Below, in pieces: positions 63,260 to 64,000 of a DNA stretch of 64,000 nucleotides. This stretch comes from Fortiea contorta PCC 7126 (GTDB lineage Bacteria; Cyanobacteriota; Cyanobacteriia; Cyanobacteriales; Nostocaceae). The stretch spans positions 4,057,895 through 4,121,894 of the forward strand of contig NZ_KB235930.1 in NCBI RefSeq assembly GCF_000332295.1, in the 5' to 3' direction. The notes under the pieces are model-generated. The model was not told the origin of the DNA. It ran no database searches and was given only the letters and a program-made list of their open reading frames with translations. The translations under genes and the position numbers were made by a program. How positions within the stretch are numbered: position 1 is the stretch's first letter; each line of letters begins with the position of its first letter.

Positions 63260-64000
63260 ATGTCAATGATCGAGCTAGTGCTGTTAATTCTTTGTTTAGC
63301 AGCTGTGATCTTCTATGGCTATGGAATTTATGCAGCGATCGCTTTTATTCGCCATCCCCAGTCCATAAATTCCCAATTCCACCCAGCCATCAGCATTCTC
63401 AAACCAGTTTGTGGGCTAGATCGTGACACTCAAACCAATCTGGCGTCATTTTGTCAGCAAGATTATCCAGAATATCAGATTGTCTTTGCGGTGCGCGATC
63501 GCCATGACCCAGTAATTGCGGTTGTCGAAAAGTTGATCCTCCAGTTCCCACAGGTGGATGTGCAATTGGTCGTGAGCGATCGCATTATTGGCGCTAACCT
63601 CAAGGTCAGCAATCTGGCTAATGCTGTGGTTGCGGCTAAACATGAAGTTTTGCTGATGGCTGATAGTGATATCCGTGTGGGTAAGGACTATTTACAACGA
63701 GTAATTCAACCTTTACAAGACGACAATGTGGGTGTAGTCACTTGTTTATATCGCTCCCTAGCAGCAGGATGGGTGACAACTTTAGAAGCAGTCGGAACTG
63801 CTACTGATTTCCCCACAGGAGTTTTAGTCAGCAACCAAAATTCCGGGATAAAATTTGCTTTCGGTTCGACTATTGTTATTCGTCAACAAGTGCTAAAGGC
63901 GATCGGCGGATTTGGAGCGATCGCTGATTACTTGGCTGATGATTTCCAACTGGGATACTTACCAGCCCAAGCGGGTTACAAAGTTATACTCTCAGATTAT
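63260..64000 (+). CDS. hpnI: Hopanoid-associated glycosyltransferase HpnI, 3'-truncated by the window
   Basis: The frame is open from ATG 63260 to the end of the window (247 codons, no stop). The N-terminal membrane helix (IELVLLILCLAAVIFYGYGIYAAI) is followed by a family 2 glycosyltransferase domain of the ceramide-glucosyltransferase type. Visible parts are PAISILKPVCGLD, DYPEYQIVFAVRD, NLKVSNLANAVVAAKHEVLLMADSDIRV (D-x-D-like) and DFPTGVLVSNQNSGIKFAFGSTIVIR, plus ADDFQLGYLPAQAGYKVILSD. HpnI adds N-acetylglucosamine to bacteriohopanetetrol. It belongs with hpnJ/hpnK, although two opposite-strand genes stand between. Confidence 0.9.
   Translation, partial: MSMIELVLLILCLAAVIFYGYGIYAAIAFIRHPQSINSQFHPAISILKPVCGLDRDTQTNLASFCQQDYPEYQIVFAVRDRHDPVIAVVEKLILQFPQVDVQLVVSDRIIGANLKVSNLANAVVAAKHEVLLMADSDIRVGKDYLQRVIQPLQDDNVGVVTCLYRSLAAGWVTTLEAVGTATDFPTGVLVSNQNSGIKFAFGSTIVIRQQVLKAIGGFGAIADYLADDFQLGYLPAQAGYKVILSDY

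Overview
The window is chromosomal DNA of a filamentous, probably heterocyst-forming cyanobacterium (Nostoc/Anabaena/Calothrix type). The HIP1 octamer GCGATCGC is scattered across genes and spacers. There are cyanobacteria-specific proteins (a Psb35-like photosystem II small protein, CCB1-type cytochrome assembly factor, DUF3155, DUF928, DUF3611/Tic21-like, DUF4114/DUF4347 proteins). Spacers hold the short tandem repeats of 7-9 bp and the CCCCTAA-type heptamers typical of Nostocales. No rRNA, phage, CRISPR array or intact insertion sequence was seen.

Layout. 1-9 kb: end of a CBS-like protein, an acireductone dioxygenase-like cupin, sugar epimerase, phasin-like protein, exported FKBP isomerase, a MITE-like element, an acyltransferase, a DUF938 methyltransferase, tRNA-Ala(UGC), TrhO, an O-methyltransferase and a second phosphoribulokinase-like kinase. 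9-13 kb: an envelope-to-c-di-GMP block (exported protein, FecR protein, CHASE2-GGDEF cyclase), RadC and a GNAT remnant. 13-20 kb: a 1.1 kb structured non-coding stretch, a large FG-GAP/cadherin-like surface protein, two tandem metallophosphoesterases and a Uma2 nuclease. 20-29 kb: an MFS transporter, then four same-strand genes: an Lhr/BrxHI-like helicase, a BrxD-like ATPase, a membrane-anchored coiled-coil protein with a TerB-C-like end, and a DUF815 AAA ATPase. 29-37 kb: DUF928, RsmB, a small TerB-like protein, Psb35-like protein, PBP1A, FolK, a Nudix hydrolase and a ParA/MobD-like ATPase. 37-53 kb: an orphan ABC permease, NagB, Aat, RpsN, Nth, RseP, SerS, a PadR regulator, CCB1, a Hik2-like kinase and two related exported proteins, one with SLH domains. 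54-64 kb: SbcC, then a hopanoid block (squalene/phytoene synthase, HpnJ, HpnK, and HpnI running off the end) interrupted by an opposite-strand pair (DUF2237 protein and cyclic-peptide-type ABC exporter).

The most interesting unit is the 22.2-28.6 kb cluster. An SF2 helicase and a BREX-type P-loop ATPase sit next to a protein that appears to tie a TerB-C domain to the membrane through a long coiled coil. Without any BREX core gene (PglX, PglZ, BrxC) nearby, this looks like a stand-alone, membrane-linked DNA-processing or defence module related to the Ter/BREX helicase-ATPase pairs. Function is inferred only from domains and gene order. Other points for a second look are a phosphoribulokinase paralogue that lacks one redox cysteine, a folK gene with no usable start codon in frame, the structured region upstream of the surface protein, and a squalene-synthase homologue with an Asp-to-Asn change in its second metal-binding motif.
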